From contig NZ_JARDJI010000005.1 of NCBI RefSeq assembly GCF_039907765.1, positions 1 through 64,000 of the forward strand: a stretch of DNA of 64,000 bases, in the 5' to 3' direction. Positions 1-7,917 of this stretch are shown piece by piece. Position numbers and translations under genes: made by a program. Numbering within the stretch: the stretch's first letter is position 1; every line of letters starts with the position of its first letter. The notes under the pieces are model-generated. The model did no database searches and was not told the origin of the DNA. It saw nothing but the letters and a program-made list of their open reading frames with translations. This stretch comes from Aminobacter sp039907765 (GTDB lineage: Bacteria; Pseudomonadota; Alphaproteobacteria; Rhizobiales; Rhizobiaceae).

Positions 1-396
1 CAGCCGGGCGGGGCGCGGACGTCGCGCCACGTTACTAGATTATCGGCAGGCTCGGCCTCGCGCCCCGCTTCCCGAACTACCTCCCGGCAACGGGAGTGTT
101 CTTTGACAATGGCCAGGCGCGAGAGCGAGCGTGGCGCAGGTGAAGTGCGCAACGTTTCCCTCCCCCTCGAGGGGAGGGTCGATCCGCGCAGCGGATCGGG
201 GTGGGGTCGTCCGAGGCAGCGCGACGCCCTCCTCGGGGAGGTCCCGAGCGCAAAAGCGATCGAGGACGAAGCAACTTGCGGGTCATCTCCGCTGCTGCGC
301 CTTGCGCATACCGGCCGGTCGCGCTAGCTGACTCGACGGAACCTGCGGGGCCGCTGCCCGCAGGAATATTTTTTTGAGGTAGAAGGATATTTTCCC
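1..396. other. intergenic region at window edge
   Basis: No convincing gene is seen. The first 38 bases could be the 3' end of a gene lying to the left: one frame reads ...GADVAPRY and then a stop at 36-38. That is too short to name. The rest holds a palindromic repeat (157-211) and GC-rich sequence up to the Shine-Dalgarno sequence of the OsmC gene. Confidence 0.5.
157..211. repeat. rhizobial-type double-hairpin palindromic repeat
   Basis: Two perfect inverted repeats sit side by side. The first is CCCTCCCC (158-165), loop CTCGA, GGGGAGGG (171-178). The second is GATCCGC (181-187), loop GCA, GCGGATC (191-197). A GGGGTGGGG tail follows. This arrangement resembles the REP-like intergenic elements scattered through Mesorhizobium-type genomes. 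The family assignment is from memory of such elements; the hairpins are directly visible. Confidence 0.65.
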
Positions 397-819
397 GTGA
401 AAGCACGCATCAAATGGGTCGAGGACCGCACTTTCGTCGGCGAGTCCGGCACAGGCCACAAGCTCGTGCTGGGAACCTCTCATGGAGCCGAGGGCAGGAC
501 GCCCGGGCCGAGCCCGATGGAACTGGTGCTGATCGGCACCGGCGGCTGCTCAGCCTATGACGTCGTGCACATCCTCGAAAAGGGCCGCGAGGCGGTCGAG
601 GACGTCGTGGTCGAGGTCGAGGCGGACCGTGCCGACACCGAGCCGAAAGTGTTCACGAAGATCCACATGCACTACATCGTCAAGGGCAGGGGGCTTTCGC
701 ACGACAAGGTCAAGCGCGCCATCGAGCTTTCGGTCGAGAAGTATTGCTCGGCGTCGGCGATGATGGCCAAGACGGCCACGATCACCCACGACTTCGAAGT
801 GGTCGAGACCGCCGGCTGA
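397..819 (+). CDS. OsmC family protein (peroxiredoxin-like)
   Basis: A 140-residue protein of the OsmC/Ohr superfamily, which are dimeric thiol enzymes that reduce organic hydroperoxides in the cytoplasm. Two cysteines sit in the expected contexts: C51 in TGGCSAYD at the start of the central helix, and C117 in EKYCSAS. The size is normal for the family. The start is GTG, supported by AGAAGGA at 381-387, nine bases upstream. It lies closest to the YhfA-like OsmC branch rather than to Ohr, so the natural substrate is uncertain. It appears to be transcribed alone, since the next gene begins about 150 bases downstream. Confidence 0.9.
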   Translation: MKARIKWVEDRTFVGESGTGHKLVLGTSHGAEGRTPGPSPMELVLIGTGGCSAYDVVHILEKGREAVEDVVVEVEADRADTEPKVFTKIHMHYIVKGRGLSHDKVKRAIELSVEKYCSASAMMAKTATITHDFEVVETAG

Positions 820-970
820 GGGCGCAGCAGCCCAGGCGCGCCGCAACCGGACGCGCCGGGCGAGGCCTGCGCCTGAGCGCGGGCGGCCGCGACCAGACAC
901 CGGCAACCTCTGGCCTTGTTGGACGTTGACGACCCGGAAGGGATGAAACGAGCCAACAAGGAGACACCAG

Positions 971-1222
971 ATGAGAAAGCTCATTTTGGCGCTTGGAACC
1001 CTCGCCCTGTTCGCCGGCGGCGCATTTGCAGCCACCGCCGAAGGCGTCATCAAGGAATTCAACAAGGACACGCGGGTGATCATGCTCGAGGACGGCAAGA
1101 GCTATACCGTGCCGGCCGACGTGGCACTTCCAGCCGACCTGGCTGTAGGCCAGAAGATCACCATTACCGTCAGTGACGACGACGCGACCAAGGTTGAAGC
1201 GGTGATGACGTCTGCAATGTAG
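971..1222 (+). CDS. DUF1344 small exported protein
   Basis: An 83-residue protein with a clear Sec signal peptide (MRKLILALGTLALFAGGAFA). A compact beta-rich domain follows: EGVIKEFNKDTRVIMLEDGKSY, then VGQKITITV. This matches DUF1344, a small periplasmic family common in Rhizobiales with no established function. The fold suggests a small OB/SH3-like barrel. AAGGAG at 958-963 lies seven bases before the ATG. A strong hairpin follows at 1253-1283, so the gene is probably monocistronic. Confidence 0.85.
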   Translation: MRKLILALGTLALFAGGAFAATAEGVIKEFNKDTRVIMLEDGKSYTVPADVALPADLAVGQKITITVSDDDATKVEAVMTSAM

Positions 1223-1252
1223 GCTCGGCATCCTTTGCGACGACGGACAGAG

Positions 1253-1284
1253 ACGAGGCCCGCCAGGACCTGGCGGGCCTCGTT
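1253..1284 (+). terminator. long perfect hairpin after the DUF1344 gene
   Basis: A 15-bp perfect stem (ACGAGGCCCGCCAGG at 1253-1267 pairing with 1269-1283) has almost no loop and is followed by only TTGGT. It is placed as a transcription terminator 30 bases after the stop codon. The weak T-tract means it could instead act as an RNA-stability element. Confidence 0.55.
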
Positions 1285-1551
1285 GGTATGGCGAACCCGC
1301 GGCGCCGGCGAAGGCGCGTCGGGCAGGGAAGGGCCGCGCCCCTCGAGAACCAAGCGCCGCCCGACTCCGCGCTGTCGCGACCACAGGTTGCGGCCCCCGC
1401 GGTCGGCCGCGGTGCCGGCTTCGCGAGCGGCGGCTTTTTTGCGTGCCCTACGGAACTGCGCATCCCGGTGGAGAGTTGAAGGGGAAGCGTTCTCCGTCCC
1501 GCAGGATGCGCCCGGAGGCGCTTCATTTCCTTGGTCGATCAGGAGGCGAAA
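1285..1551. other. intergenic, GC-rich
   Basis: No gene is supported. A short GC inverted repeat followed by a T-run (about 1405-1440, ending GGCGGCTTTTTT) could be a second terminator on the plus strand. The Shine-Dalgarno AGGAGG of the next gene is at 1541-1546. Confidence 0.4.
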
Positions 1552-1962
1552 ATGAAGCATCAAACGATCGAACAATTGCAAGCTCTCGCCGACATCCAAG
1601 CCGCGCCGACAATGACCAGAACCGAGCGGCTGGAACGCTGGGCCGAGCTGCTCGAACGCGATCCCGAGCGCAGGCTGGGAACGCTGTCGGGCACCGAATA
1701 TGCGCCCAGCGGCGCGCGCCAGACCATGCGCGTCAGCGGCTCGCCGATGACGGTCGCTTTCGACGACATGACGATGCGTGCCGCGGGCCTCGCCGACGAC
1801 AGCTATGGCGAAGCCAAACGGTTCTTCGAGCTCTCGGACAGGCAACTGCACGACATCGTCTGCAACTGCCACTTCGGCAGCGCCGTCCGGTCCGGAAATG
1901 CCGCACGCCGTGTTCGCGCAGCCATCGGCCTGTGGCCGCGCATCAAGGCGTTCTTCGCCTGA
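1552..1962 (+). CDS. hypothetical protein (136 aa)
   Basis: I do not recognise a family. The start is set by AGGAGG at 1541-1546, five bases before ATG 1552; an in-frame TTG at 1531 overlaps poorly with any ribosome site. The protein begins MKHQTIEQLQALAD and is soluble, with no signal peptide or membrane segment. The N-terminal half is Arg/Glu-rich and helical (TERLERWAELLERDPERR). The C-terminal half contains LSDRQLHDIVCNCHFG, with two cysteines two apart, and ends RIKAFFA. A good rho-independent terminator follows at 2040-2065, which supports a real monocistronic gene. Confidence 0.7.
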   Translation: MKHQTIEQLQALADIQAAPTMTRTERLERWAELLERDPERRLGTLSGTEYAPSGARQTMRVSGSPMTVAFDDMTMRAAGLADDSYGEAKRFFELSDRQLHDIVCNCHFGSAVRSGNAARRVRAAIGLWPRIKAFFA

Positions 1963-2039
1963 GCCGGCCGGTCGCAGCTTCAGGGAAGCGGTCGCGCTTC
2001 CCTTGCCTTCTCTGATTGCCACGACTGGGCGCAAGTTCA

Positions 2040-2065
2040 GCCGCGCCTTTGGGCGCGGCTTTTTC
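2040..2065 (+). terminator. rho-independent terminator
   Basis: GCCGCGCC, loop TTTG, GGCGCGGC, then TTTTT. It closes the hypothetical gene at 1552-1962. Confidence 0.85.
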
Positions 2066-2196
2066 ATGGTGCCGGCACAGGAGAGCCCGCTTCCTTCACA
2101 CTGGAAGACCTTGCTGGGGCGTCGAGGCAACGACCGCCGACAACTGTGAACAATGCCCCACGTTGGCATGTTCACGAAATATCTGATGTCCAGAAA

Positions 2197-2274
2197 TCAA
2201 TTCCAGAACAGAAGAAACAGAATAATCAAAGGAATCGGCACGCCGATCAGCCAGAACAACAAAGCGCGTCCCAT
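2197..2274 (-). CDS. 25-residue single-pass membrane protein
   Basis: A very short open frame on the minus strand begins MGRALLFW and ends FLLFWN before a TGA stop. Nearly the whole protein is one hydrophobic helix broken by a Gly-Val-Pro-Ile-Pro kink. AGGAG (2287-2283 on the minus strand) lies eight bases before the ATG, an ideal Shine-Dalgarno spacing. Codon use is mixed and locally AT-rich compared with the flanks. Tiny proteins beginning MGR-LL-WL-G-P-P are, from memory, recurrent in proteobacterial genomes and uncharacterised. I infer an inner-membrane location. No partner gene is evident, because both flanks are intergenic. Confidence 0.6.
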   Translation of the reverse strand: MGRALLFWLIGVPIPLIILFLLFWN

Positions 2275-2826
2275 GACAGTTACTCCTCAGAAGCCAACGT
2301 CATGGCTAACGGCTGCCAGGGAAGGAAGTTCCATTTGGAACTGGCTCTTGCGATGGCGCACCCGAATGCCGCGTCTCAGCCGACAAGCCGGCGCGCCACC
2401 AACTCAGCCGGCTCGACGTTCGGCTGGGCTGGGTGGCACATACGATCGCTGTCGCGCGACTATCGTGGCGCTTGGGGCTCGAGGAGCAGGGCCTCATTGG
2501 GCAGCTTGGGCAGCGCAGACACATCGATCTGACTGCGAAGACCGGTCAGGGGATTTGTCTATACTGGTCGCATAAGATAGATTATGGAACACGCACGTTG
2601 CCGCGGCAGGTATCGGGAAGCGATACAGCGCGCAACAGCTGATCATCAATTCAGCGGCGGGTCAGACTGCTGTCAGAGGCTTCGCCAGCGGCAATCCTAA
2701 GAGGCGCAGGCTGCAGCAGCGCAAACGACGCTGACCACGAGGCTCCGTCGTAGGCTCGACGCCGATGGCCTTCTTGGCGTAGTTGCGAACCAGCTGGGCG
2801 CCGATCGTGAGACTCAAGACTTTGTG
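2275..2826. other. intergenic region, no supported gene
   Basis: About 550 bases of lower-GC sequence with no convincing coding frame. A promoter-like TTGTCT-N17-TAGATT occurs at 2555-2583 on the plus strand but leads only to a 38-codon frame without a ribosome site. A short minus-strand frame at about 2818-2665 (LSLTIGAQLVRNYAKKAIG...) has a protein-like start and then degenerates into Arg/Cys/Leu-rich sequence. It may be a gene remnant. Confidence 0.4.
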
Positions 2827-3645
2827 CTATGCGCCTGTGCCAAAAGCGATTTCGATCGCCATGCCGTCATAGGCCGGCTCCACGTGCGGCGGCGTCGCGG
2901 CCATCACCGCGGCGTAGTCGAGCGGCACGTGCATATGGGTCAGCACCGCTTGCGCGGGCTGTAGCCGGTCGATCCACTGCAGCGCCTCCGACAGCGACAG
3001 ATGGCTGACATGCGGCTTGTGCTGGAGCGCGTCGACGACCAGCAGCTCGAGCCCGGACATCAGTGCTGCCGTGGTTTCGGGAAAGTCGCTGACATCCGAG
3101 CAATAGGCGATCGGCCCGATGCGGAAGCCGAGCGAAACGATGTCGCCGTGGATCTGCGGCAGCGGCAAAAAGGTGAGGGGACCCCCCTCTCCTTCCACGA
3201 CGAACGGTCTGTCGTGGCGGATCTGGTTCGGCCGCACGATCGGCGGATAGGAGCTGCCGAGCGGCGTCTCGATGCAGTAGCCGAAGGCCTGGTTCAGGCG
3301 TTCGAGGGTGAAATCGTCGGCCCAGATGTCGATCAGGCTGCCGCGCTCGAGCACGTAGCCGCGCAAATCGTCGATGCCGTGGATGTGGTCGGCGTGCGGA
3401 TGGGTGTAAACGACGCCGTCGATATGCCTGACGCCGGCGGCAAGCATCTGGCTGCGGAAATCGGGGCCGGTGTCGATGATGACACGCGTGGTGCCGGCGT
3501 CCGAGATGCGCTCGACCATGGCGGCCGCGCGGGTGCGCCGGTTCCGCGGATTGGCCGGGTCGCAGGCGCCCCAGTCGCCGGTGATGCGCGGCGTGCCCGG
3601 CGAAGAGCCGCAGCCCAGGATGGTGAGGCGCAGCACATCAGCCAT
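2827..3645 (-). CDS. MBL-fold metallohydrolase (PhnP-like)
   Basis: A 272-residue metallo-beta-lactamase-fold phosphodiesterase. It opens with GCGSSPGTPR and carries the metal motif HPHADH at H82-x-H84-x-D86-H87, with further ligands in the C-terminal half (LTHMHVPLDY). The layout resembles PhnP-type cyclic phosphodiesterases. The start at 3645 (MADVLRL) is preferred because it falls four bases after the tatD stop codon, whereas the 22 residues upstream are Ser/Arg-rich read-through of tatD. It is the last gene of the rlpA-dacF-tmk-holB-metG-tatD operon, a linkage common in Rhizobiales. The substrate is not known from sequence. Confidence 0.9.
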   Translation of the reverse strand: MADVLRLTILGCGSSPGTPRITGDWGACDPANPRNRRTRAAAMVERISDAGTTRVIIDTGPDFRSQMLAAGVRHIDGVVYTHPHADHIHGIDDLRGYVLERGSLIDIWADDFTLERLNQAFGYCIETPLGSSYPPIVRPNQIRHDRPFVVEGEGGPLTFLPLPQIHGDIVSLGFRIGPIAYCSDVSDFPETTAALMSGLELLVVDALQHKPHVSHLSLSEALQWIDRLQPAQAVLTHMHVPLDYAAVMAATPPHVEPAYDGMAIEIAFGTGA

Positions 3646-3649
3646 GGCG

Positions 3650-4432
3650 TCAGGCCGGTCTCGGCATCTTGGTGAACAGGCGGAAGAAGTTGTCCGTGGT
3701 GATCGCGGCAATCTCTTCGGCGCTCACGCCTATGGTTTCGGCGAGCACGGCGGCAGTGTTGGCGACGTAAGCCGGCTCGTTGCGCTTGCCGCGGTGCGGG
3801 ATCGGCGCGAGATACGGCGCATCGGTCTCGACCAGCAGCCGGTCGCGCGGCACGTCCCTTGCGATGTCGCGCAGGTCGGCCGAGTTCTTGAAGGTCAGGA
3901 TGCCGGAGAACGACACATAGCCGCCCAGTGCGACGCCGGCGCGGGCCAGCCCGGCGCCGGAGGAGAAGCAGTGCAGGATGAAGGGGAAGGCGCCCTTCCC
4001 CGTCTCTTCCGTCAGAATCGCCGCCATGTCCTCGTCGGCCTGGCGCGCATGGATGACCAGCGGCAGCCCGGTTTCGCGGGCAGCCGCAATGTGCGTGCGC
4101 AGCCCCTTCGCCTGGGCATCGCGCGGCGCCTTGTCGTAGAAATAGTCGAGACCCGCCTCGCCGATCGCCACGACCTTCGGGTGCCCGGCCAGCCTGACGA
4201 GTTCGGCCGCGGTCACGTCCAGCTCTTCGCCGGCGTTGTGCGGATGGGTTCCGACCGAGCAGTAGACCTCGTCGAACTCTTCGGCGATCGCAAGGACTTG
4301 CGGGAACCGCTTCACCCGTGTCGAGATGGTGACCATGCGTTCGACGCCGGCCGCCCTGGCGCGCGCGACGACGGCCGCGCGCTCCTCGGCGAAGTCGGGA
4401 AAGTCGAGATGGCAATGACTGTCGACAAGCAT
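3650..4432 (-). CDS. tatD: TatD family metal-dependent hydrolase
   Basis: A 260-residue TIM-barrel amidohydrolase. It begins MLVDSHCHLDF, with the first metal pair H6-x-H8, and has LPLVIHARQADED, LHCFSSGAG and the late metal ligand in VETDAPYLAP. TatD enzymes are divalent-metal 3'-5' exonucleases acting on DNA/RNA, and some have D-aminoacyl-tRNA-deacylase-like roles. The length is normal. It lies 12 bases after metG and four before the MBL hydrolase, on the same strand, so the genes are co-transcribed. The metG-tatD pairing is widespread. Confidence 0.93.
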   Translation of the reverse strand: MLVDSHCHLDFPDFAEERAAVVARARAAGVERMVTISTRVKRFPQVLAIAEEFDEVYCSVGTHPHNAGEELDVTAAELVRLAGHPKVVAIGEAGLDYFYDKAPRDAQAKGLRTHIAAARETGLPLVIHARQADEDMAAILTEETGKGAFPFILHCFSSGAGLARAGVALGGYVSFSGILTFKNSADLRDIARDVPRDRLLVETDAPYLAPIPHRGKRNEPAYVANTAAVLAETIGVSAEEIAAITTDNFFRLFTKMPRPA

Positions 4433-4444
4433 TTCTCGACCGCC

Positions 4445-5989
4445 TCAGGCTTCCGCCGCCGGCTCGACATAGCGCGGGAACACGGGCTGCGGCGCAGGCA
4501 GCGCGGCACCCGGAACCAGTGCGTGCTTTTCGTCGACATGGGCGAAGTCGCGCTCGCTGACGTCCAGCAGGTCGAGGAGCTTGGTCGCCGAACCCGGGAT
4601 GAACGGCTGGCACATGATGCCGACGCGGCGGATCACCTCGGCGGTGGTCCACAGCACCGTTTCCATGCGCGCCGGATCGGTCTTCTTCAGGGCCCAGGGC
4701 TCCTGGCCGGCGAAGTAGCGGTTGGCCTCGGCGACCACCGCGAAGATCGCGGCAAGTGCGTGGTGGATCCCCTGCTCCGCCATCGCCTTGCGTGCGGTCG
4801 CAAGCGCTGCCACCGCCTGGTCGAGGATCGCCTTGTCGGCGTCGGCGAGCGTGCCGCGCTCAGGCACCACGCCGCCGCAGTTTTTGGCGATCATCGACAG
4901 CGAACGCTGCGCCAAATTGCCGAGGTCGTTGGCGAGGTCGGCGTTGGTGCGGTTGACGATCGCCTCGTGGCTGTAGCTGCCGTCCTGGCCGAACGGCACC
5001 TCGCGCAGGAAGAAATAACGCACCTGGTCGAGGCCGTAGTGCTCGACCATGGTGAACGGGTCGATGACGTTGCCGAGCGACTTCGACATCTTCTCGCCGC
5101 GGTTGAACAGGAAGCCGTGGCCGAAGACGCGCTTCGGCAGCTCGATGCCGGCCGACATCAGGAAAGCAGGCCAGTAGACGGCGTGGAAGCGGACGATGTC
5201 CTTGCCGATGATGTGCACGTTGGCCGGCCAGAATCCCCACTTGTCGGCCCCCGTGTCGGGATAGCCGGCGGCGGTGATGTAGTTGGTCAGCGCGTCGACC
5301 CAGACGTACATGACGTGCTTCTCGTCGCCCGGCACCGGCACGCCCCAGTCGAAGGTCGTGCGCGAGATCGACAGGTCCTTGAGGCCGGAGCGGACGAAAC
5401 TCATCACCTCGTTGCGGCGCTCGTTGGGGCCGATGAAGTCGGGCTGGTTCTCGTAGAGCTGAAGCAGCTTGTCCTGGTAGGCCGAGAGGCGGAAGAAGTA
5501 GCTCTCCTCCTCGACCCACTCCACCGGCGTGCCCTGCGGGCCGTAGCGGATGTTGTCGGGGCGGAGCTCGGTCTCTTCCTCGCCGTAATAGGCTTCGTCG
5601 CGCACCGAATACCAGCCGGCATAGCTGCTCTGGTAGATGTCGCCCCTGTCGGCCATCGCCTTCCAGATGGCCTGCGAGGCAGCGTAGTGGCGCTCTTCGG
5701 TGGTGCGGATGAAGTCATCGTTCGACGCATTCAGAAGCGTCGCCATCTTCTTGAATTCGCCGGAATTCCGGTCGGCAAGCTCGCGCGCGGAGATACCTTC
5801 CCGATTGGCCGTCTGGAGCATCTTGATGCCGTGCTCGTCGGTGCCGGTGAGGAAGAAGACGTCCTTGCCGTCATGGCGCTGGAAGCGTGCCAGCGCGTCG
5901 GTGGCGATCAGCTCGTAGGCGTGGCCGATGTGCGGCTTGCCGTTGGGATAGGAGATCGCGGTGGTGATGTAGAATTTTTCGCGGGACAT
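4445..5989 (-). CDS. metG: methionyl-tRNA synthetase
   Basis: A 514-residue class I aminoacyl-tRNA synthetase that charges tRNA-Met in the cytoplasm. The HIGH signature is at residues 20-23 (PHIGHAYE), and KMSKS occurs near residue 300 (GEKMSKSLGN). The editing/connective region is short, and there is no C-terminal EMAP/tRNA-binding extension, as is usual for the alphaproteobacterial enzyme. It sits between holB (88-base gap) and tatD (12 bases) in the same operon. Confidence 0.97.
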   Translation of the reverse strand: MSREKFYITTAISYPNGKPHIGHAYELIATDALARFQRHDGKDVFFLTGTDEHGIKMLQTANREGISARELADRNSGEFKKMATLLNASNDDFIRTTEERHYAASQAIWKAMADRGDIYQSSYAGWYSVRDEAYYGEEETELRPDNIRYGPQGTPVEWVEEESYFFRLSAYQDKLLQLYENQPDFIGPNERRNEVMSFVRSGLKDLSISRTTFDWGVPVPGDEKHVMYVWVDALTNYITAAGYPDTGADKWGFWPANVHIIGKDIVRFHAVYWPAFLMSAGIELPKRVFGHGFLFNRGEKMSKSLGNVIDPFTMVEHYGLDQVRYFFLREVPFGQDGSYSHEAIVNRTNADLANDLGNLAQRSLSMIAKNCGGVVPERGTLADADKAILDQAVAALATARKAMAEQGIHHALAAIFAVVAEANRYFAGQEPWALKKTDPARMETVLWTTAEVIRRVGIMCQPFIPGSATKLLDLLDVSERDFAHVDEKHALVPGAALPAPQPVFPRYVEPAAEA

Positions 5990-6076
5990 GGGAGGCCGTC
6001 GTCAATGTCTGAATGAAACGTGTCGCGGGTCAGATAACGCATCGGGCGGCCGAATGCCACCCGGCTCGGCCGGGCG

Positions 6077-7129
6077 TCACATTCGCATCGCGGCATTCAG
6101 GCGGTCGATCATGGCCAGGACGTGCTGCTTCTTGTCGAGGTTGTAGGTTTCGGTCTCGGATATCGCGTTCTGCGCGTCGTGCCAAGCGTCGGACAGCGCC
6201 TTGGCGCGCGGCAGGTCGGAGTTGCGCGCAGCTTCCGAAGCCGTGTCGGCCAGCAGATCGAGCGCCCTACGGTTGAAGATGTCGAACTGGATCGAACTGT
6301 CCCGCCCCGCCACGGCGTCGGCGAGCTTGTGCGCGGCGGCGATGCCGGCGTGGCCGTTACCGACGACGCGGTCGAGCGCCTCGGCGATCTCCAGCCCGCC
6401 ATACTGGGTGAGCAGGATGGCCGCCCTGACGCTGCCCCCTGCCCGCTCCACCAGTGCTGCCCGCGCCTGCGGCTCATCCGGTGCGGGCTGCCCTGCCGAA
6501 TCCAGCGCCGAAAGCAGGCTTTCGTCGTCGAGCGGCGTCAGCCGGACCGTCTGGCAGCGCGAGCGGATGGTGGGCAGCAAGCTGCCGGGGGCGTGCACGA
6601 TAAGGATGAACAGCGTGCGCGCCGGCGGCTCCTCGAGGTTCTTGAGCAAGGCATTGGCGGCATTGGTGTTCATGTCGTCGGCCGGGTCGACGACGACGAC
6701 CCGGTAACTGCCGTCGTGCGAGGTCATCGACAGGAAGCGCGAGACCTTGCGGATCTCGTCGACGGTGACCACGGACTTGAAGCCCTTGGTCTTGTCGTTC
6801 TGCGGGCGCGTGAGATGCAACACGCCGGGGTGTGCGCCGGAGGCGACCTGGCGGAACAGGGCCGACTGTGGATTGGGGGCCGTGAACGCCTCCGGGGCCG
6901 TCCTGTGGTCCGGATTGGTCAGCAGATAGTGCGCCAGATGGAAGGCGAGCGTCGCCTTGCCGATGCCGACGGGACCGGCAAGGATCAGCGCATGCGGCAG
7001 CTTGCCGGCGCGATAGGCAGCGGCCAGCATGGAAGCCGCCTGTTCGTGGCCAAACAGATGCGGGTTTTCGGACGGCTCCGGCACCTCGTCGAGCGTGTCG
7101 TGCTGTTCGGGGGCAAGGCGTTCGAGCAT
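6077..7129 (-). CDS. holB: DNA polymerase III subunit delta'
   Basis: A 350-residue AAA+ clamp-loader subunit. The Walker-A-like loop is GPVGIGKAT at residues 52-60, and the ATPase core contains VVVVDPADDMNTNAANALLKNLEEPP, the typical delta' 'LLK-LEEPP' sensor region, followed by SRCQTVRLTPL. It works with tau/gamma and delta to load the beta clamp. The ATG overlaps the tmk stop codon (TGATG), so translation is coupled. The tmk-holB pair is a standard bacterial arrangement. Confidence 0.95.
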   Translation of the reverse strand: MLERLAPEQHDTLDEVPEPSENPHLFGHEQAASMLAAAYRAGKLPHALILAGPVGIGKATLAFHLAHYLLTNPDHRTAPEAFTAPNPQSALFRQVASGAHPGVLHLTRPQNDKTKGFKSVVTVDEIRKVSRFLSMTSHDGSYRVVVVDPADDMNTNAANALLKNLEEPPARTLFILIVHAPGSLLPTIRSRCQTVRLTPLDDESLLSALDSAGQPAPDEPQARAALVERAGGSVRAAILLTQYGGLEIAEALDRVVGNGHAGIAAAHKLADAVAGRDSSIQFDIFNRRALDLLADTASEAARNSDLPRAKALSDAWHDAQNAISETETYNLDKKQHVLAMIDRLNAAMRM

Positions 7130-7800
7130 CAGGCGTCCGCCCTCGCCCGGCTGCCGCTGGCGGCGTGCGCCTCAAGGGCGGCAAACACCGCTTCCGTGAC
7201 CGCATTCTCGACCGTCTCCGCTGGCTGTGCCGCGTCGATCACCCGGCAGCGCTCGGGCTCGCTTGCGGCGATGGCGAGATAGGCGTCGCGGCGGCGGCGG
7301 TGGACGTCGACAGTCTCCTTCTCGAAGCGGTCGGCCACGTCCTGGCCACGCCGGGCGGTGGCGCGCCTGAGCCCCTCCTCGGGGTCGAGGTCGAGGATCA
7401 GCGTCATGTCGGGCATCATGCCGTTGATGGCGACGCGCTCGACGGTCGCCATGAAGTCGGGGTCGAGATTGCCGGTGACGCCCTGGTAGACGCGCGACGA
7501 ATCGATGAAGCGGTCGCAGAGCACGATGGCGCCACGCTCCACCGCCGGGCGGATGACCTGCTCGACATGGTCGGAGCGGGCCGCAGCGAAGAGCAGCGCC
7601 TCCATCTTTGGGCCGAACGGCTCGGCAGCGCCCGACAGGAGCACGTGGCGGACGGCCTCGGCGCCGGGTGAACCGCCCGGCTCGCGCGTGACGACGATGT
7701 CGTAGCGCTTGTCGCGTAGCCTGGCGGCGAGGCGTTCGATCTGGGTCGACTTGCCCGCCCCTTCCCCGCCTTCGAATGTGATGAAGAAGCCGCGCGCCAC
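7129..7800 (-). CDS. tmk: thymidylate kinase
   Basis: Phosphorylates dTMP to dTDP. The protein has about 223 residues: P-loop GGEGAGKST at residues 11-19, DR-motif REPGG, CDRFIDSS for base and ribose binding, and a LID region rich in Arg (RRATARRGQD). I place the start at GTG 7800 (VARGFFITFEG). AAGAAGGG lies eight bases before it, and family members begin at this point; the frame is open upstream to 7905 but that segment looks non-coding. It lies between dacF and holB in the operon. Confidence 0.93.
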   Translation of the reverse strand: MARGFFITFEGGEGAGKSTQIERLAARLRDKRYDIVVTREPGGSPGAEAVRHVLLSGAAEPFGPKMEALLFAAARSDHVEQVIRPAVERGAIVLCDRFIDSSRVYQGVTGNLDPDFMATVERVAINGMMPDMTLILDLDPEEGLRRATARRGQDVADRFEKETVDVHRRRRDAYLAIAASEPERCRVIDAAQPAETVENAVTEAVFAALEAHAASGSRARADA

Positions 7801-7917
7801 TTCGATGCCCTTCTTGTCTGTCGCGTGCCCGCCGCGCCCCGCAACACATGCGCGAGCGCCGTACGACACATGTAGGTGCCGTTGCTCTACAGTCGAGACC
7901 GGCAAAGGTCCACCGGC

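Noticed and set aside
2146..2575. two overlapping plus-strand frames of 128 and 140 codons
   Set aside because: There is no ribosome site, the composition is irregular, and they cover the 25-residue membrane protein gene on the other strand.
2665..2818. possible minus-strand gene fragment LSLTIGAQLVRNYAKKAIG...
   Set aside because: The first 30 residues look protein-like, but the rest degenerates and no ribosome site or family match is visible. Not strong enough to call.
3646..3711. 22-residue N-terminal extension of the MBL hydrolase
   Set aside because: It overlaps tatD and is Ser/Arg/Pro-rich. ATG 3645 after the tatD stop fits the family N-terminus.
3470..6016. 848-codon open frame on the plus strand
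   Set aside because: It is antisense to MBL, tatD and metG, with Val/Arg/Gly-rich composition and no domain. It is a GC-rich shadow of the real minus-strand genes.
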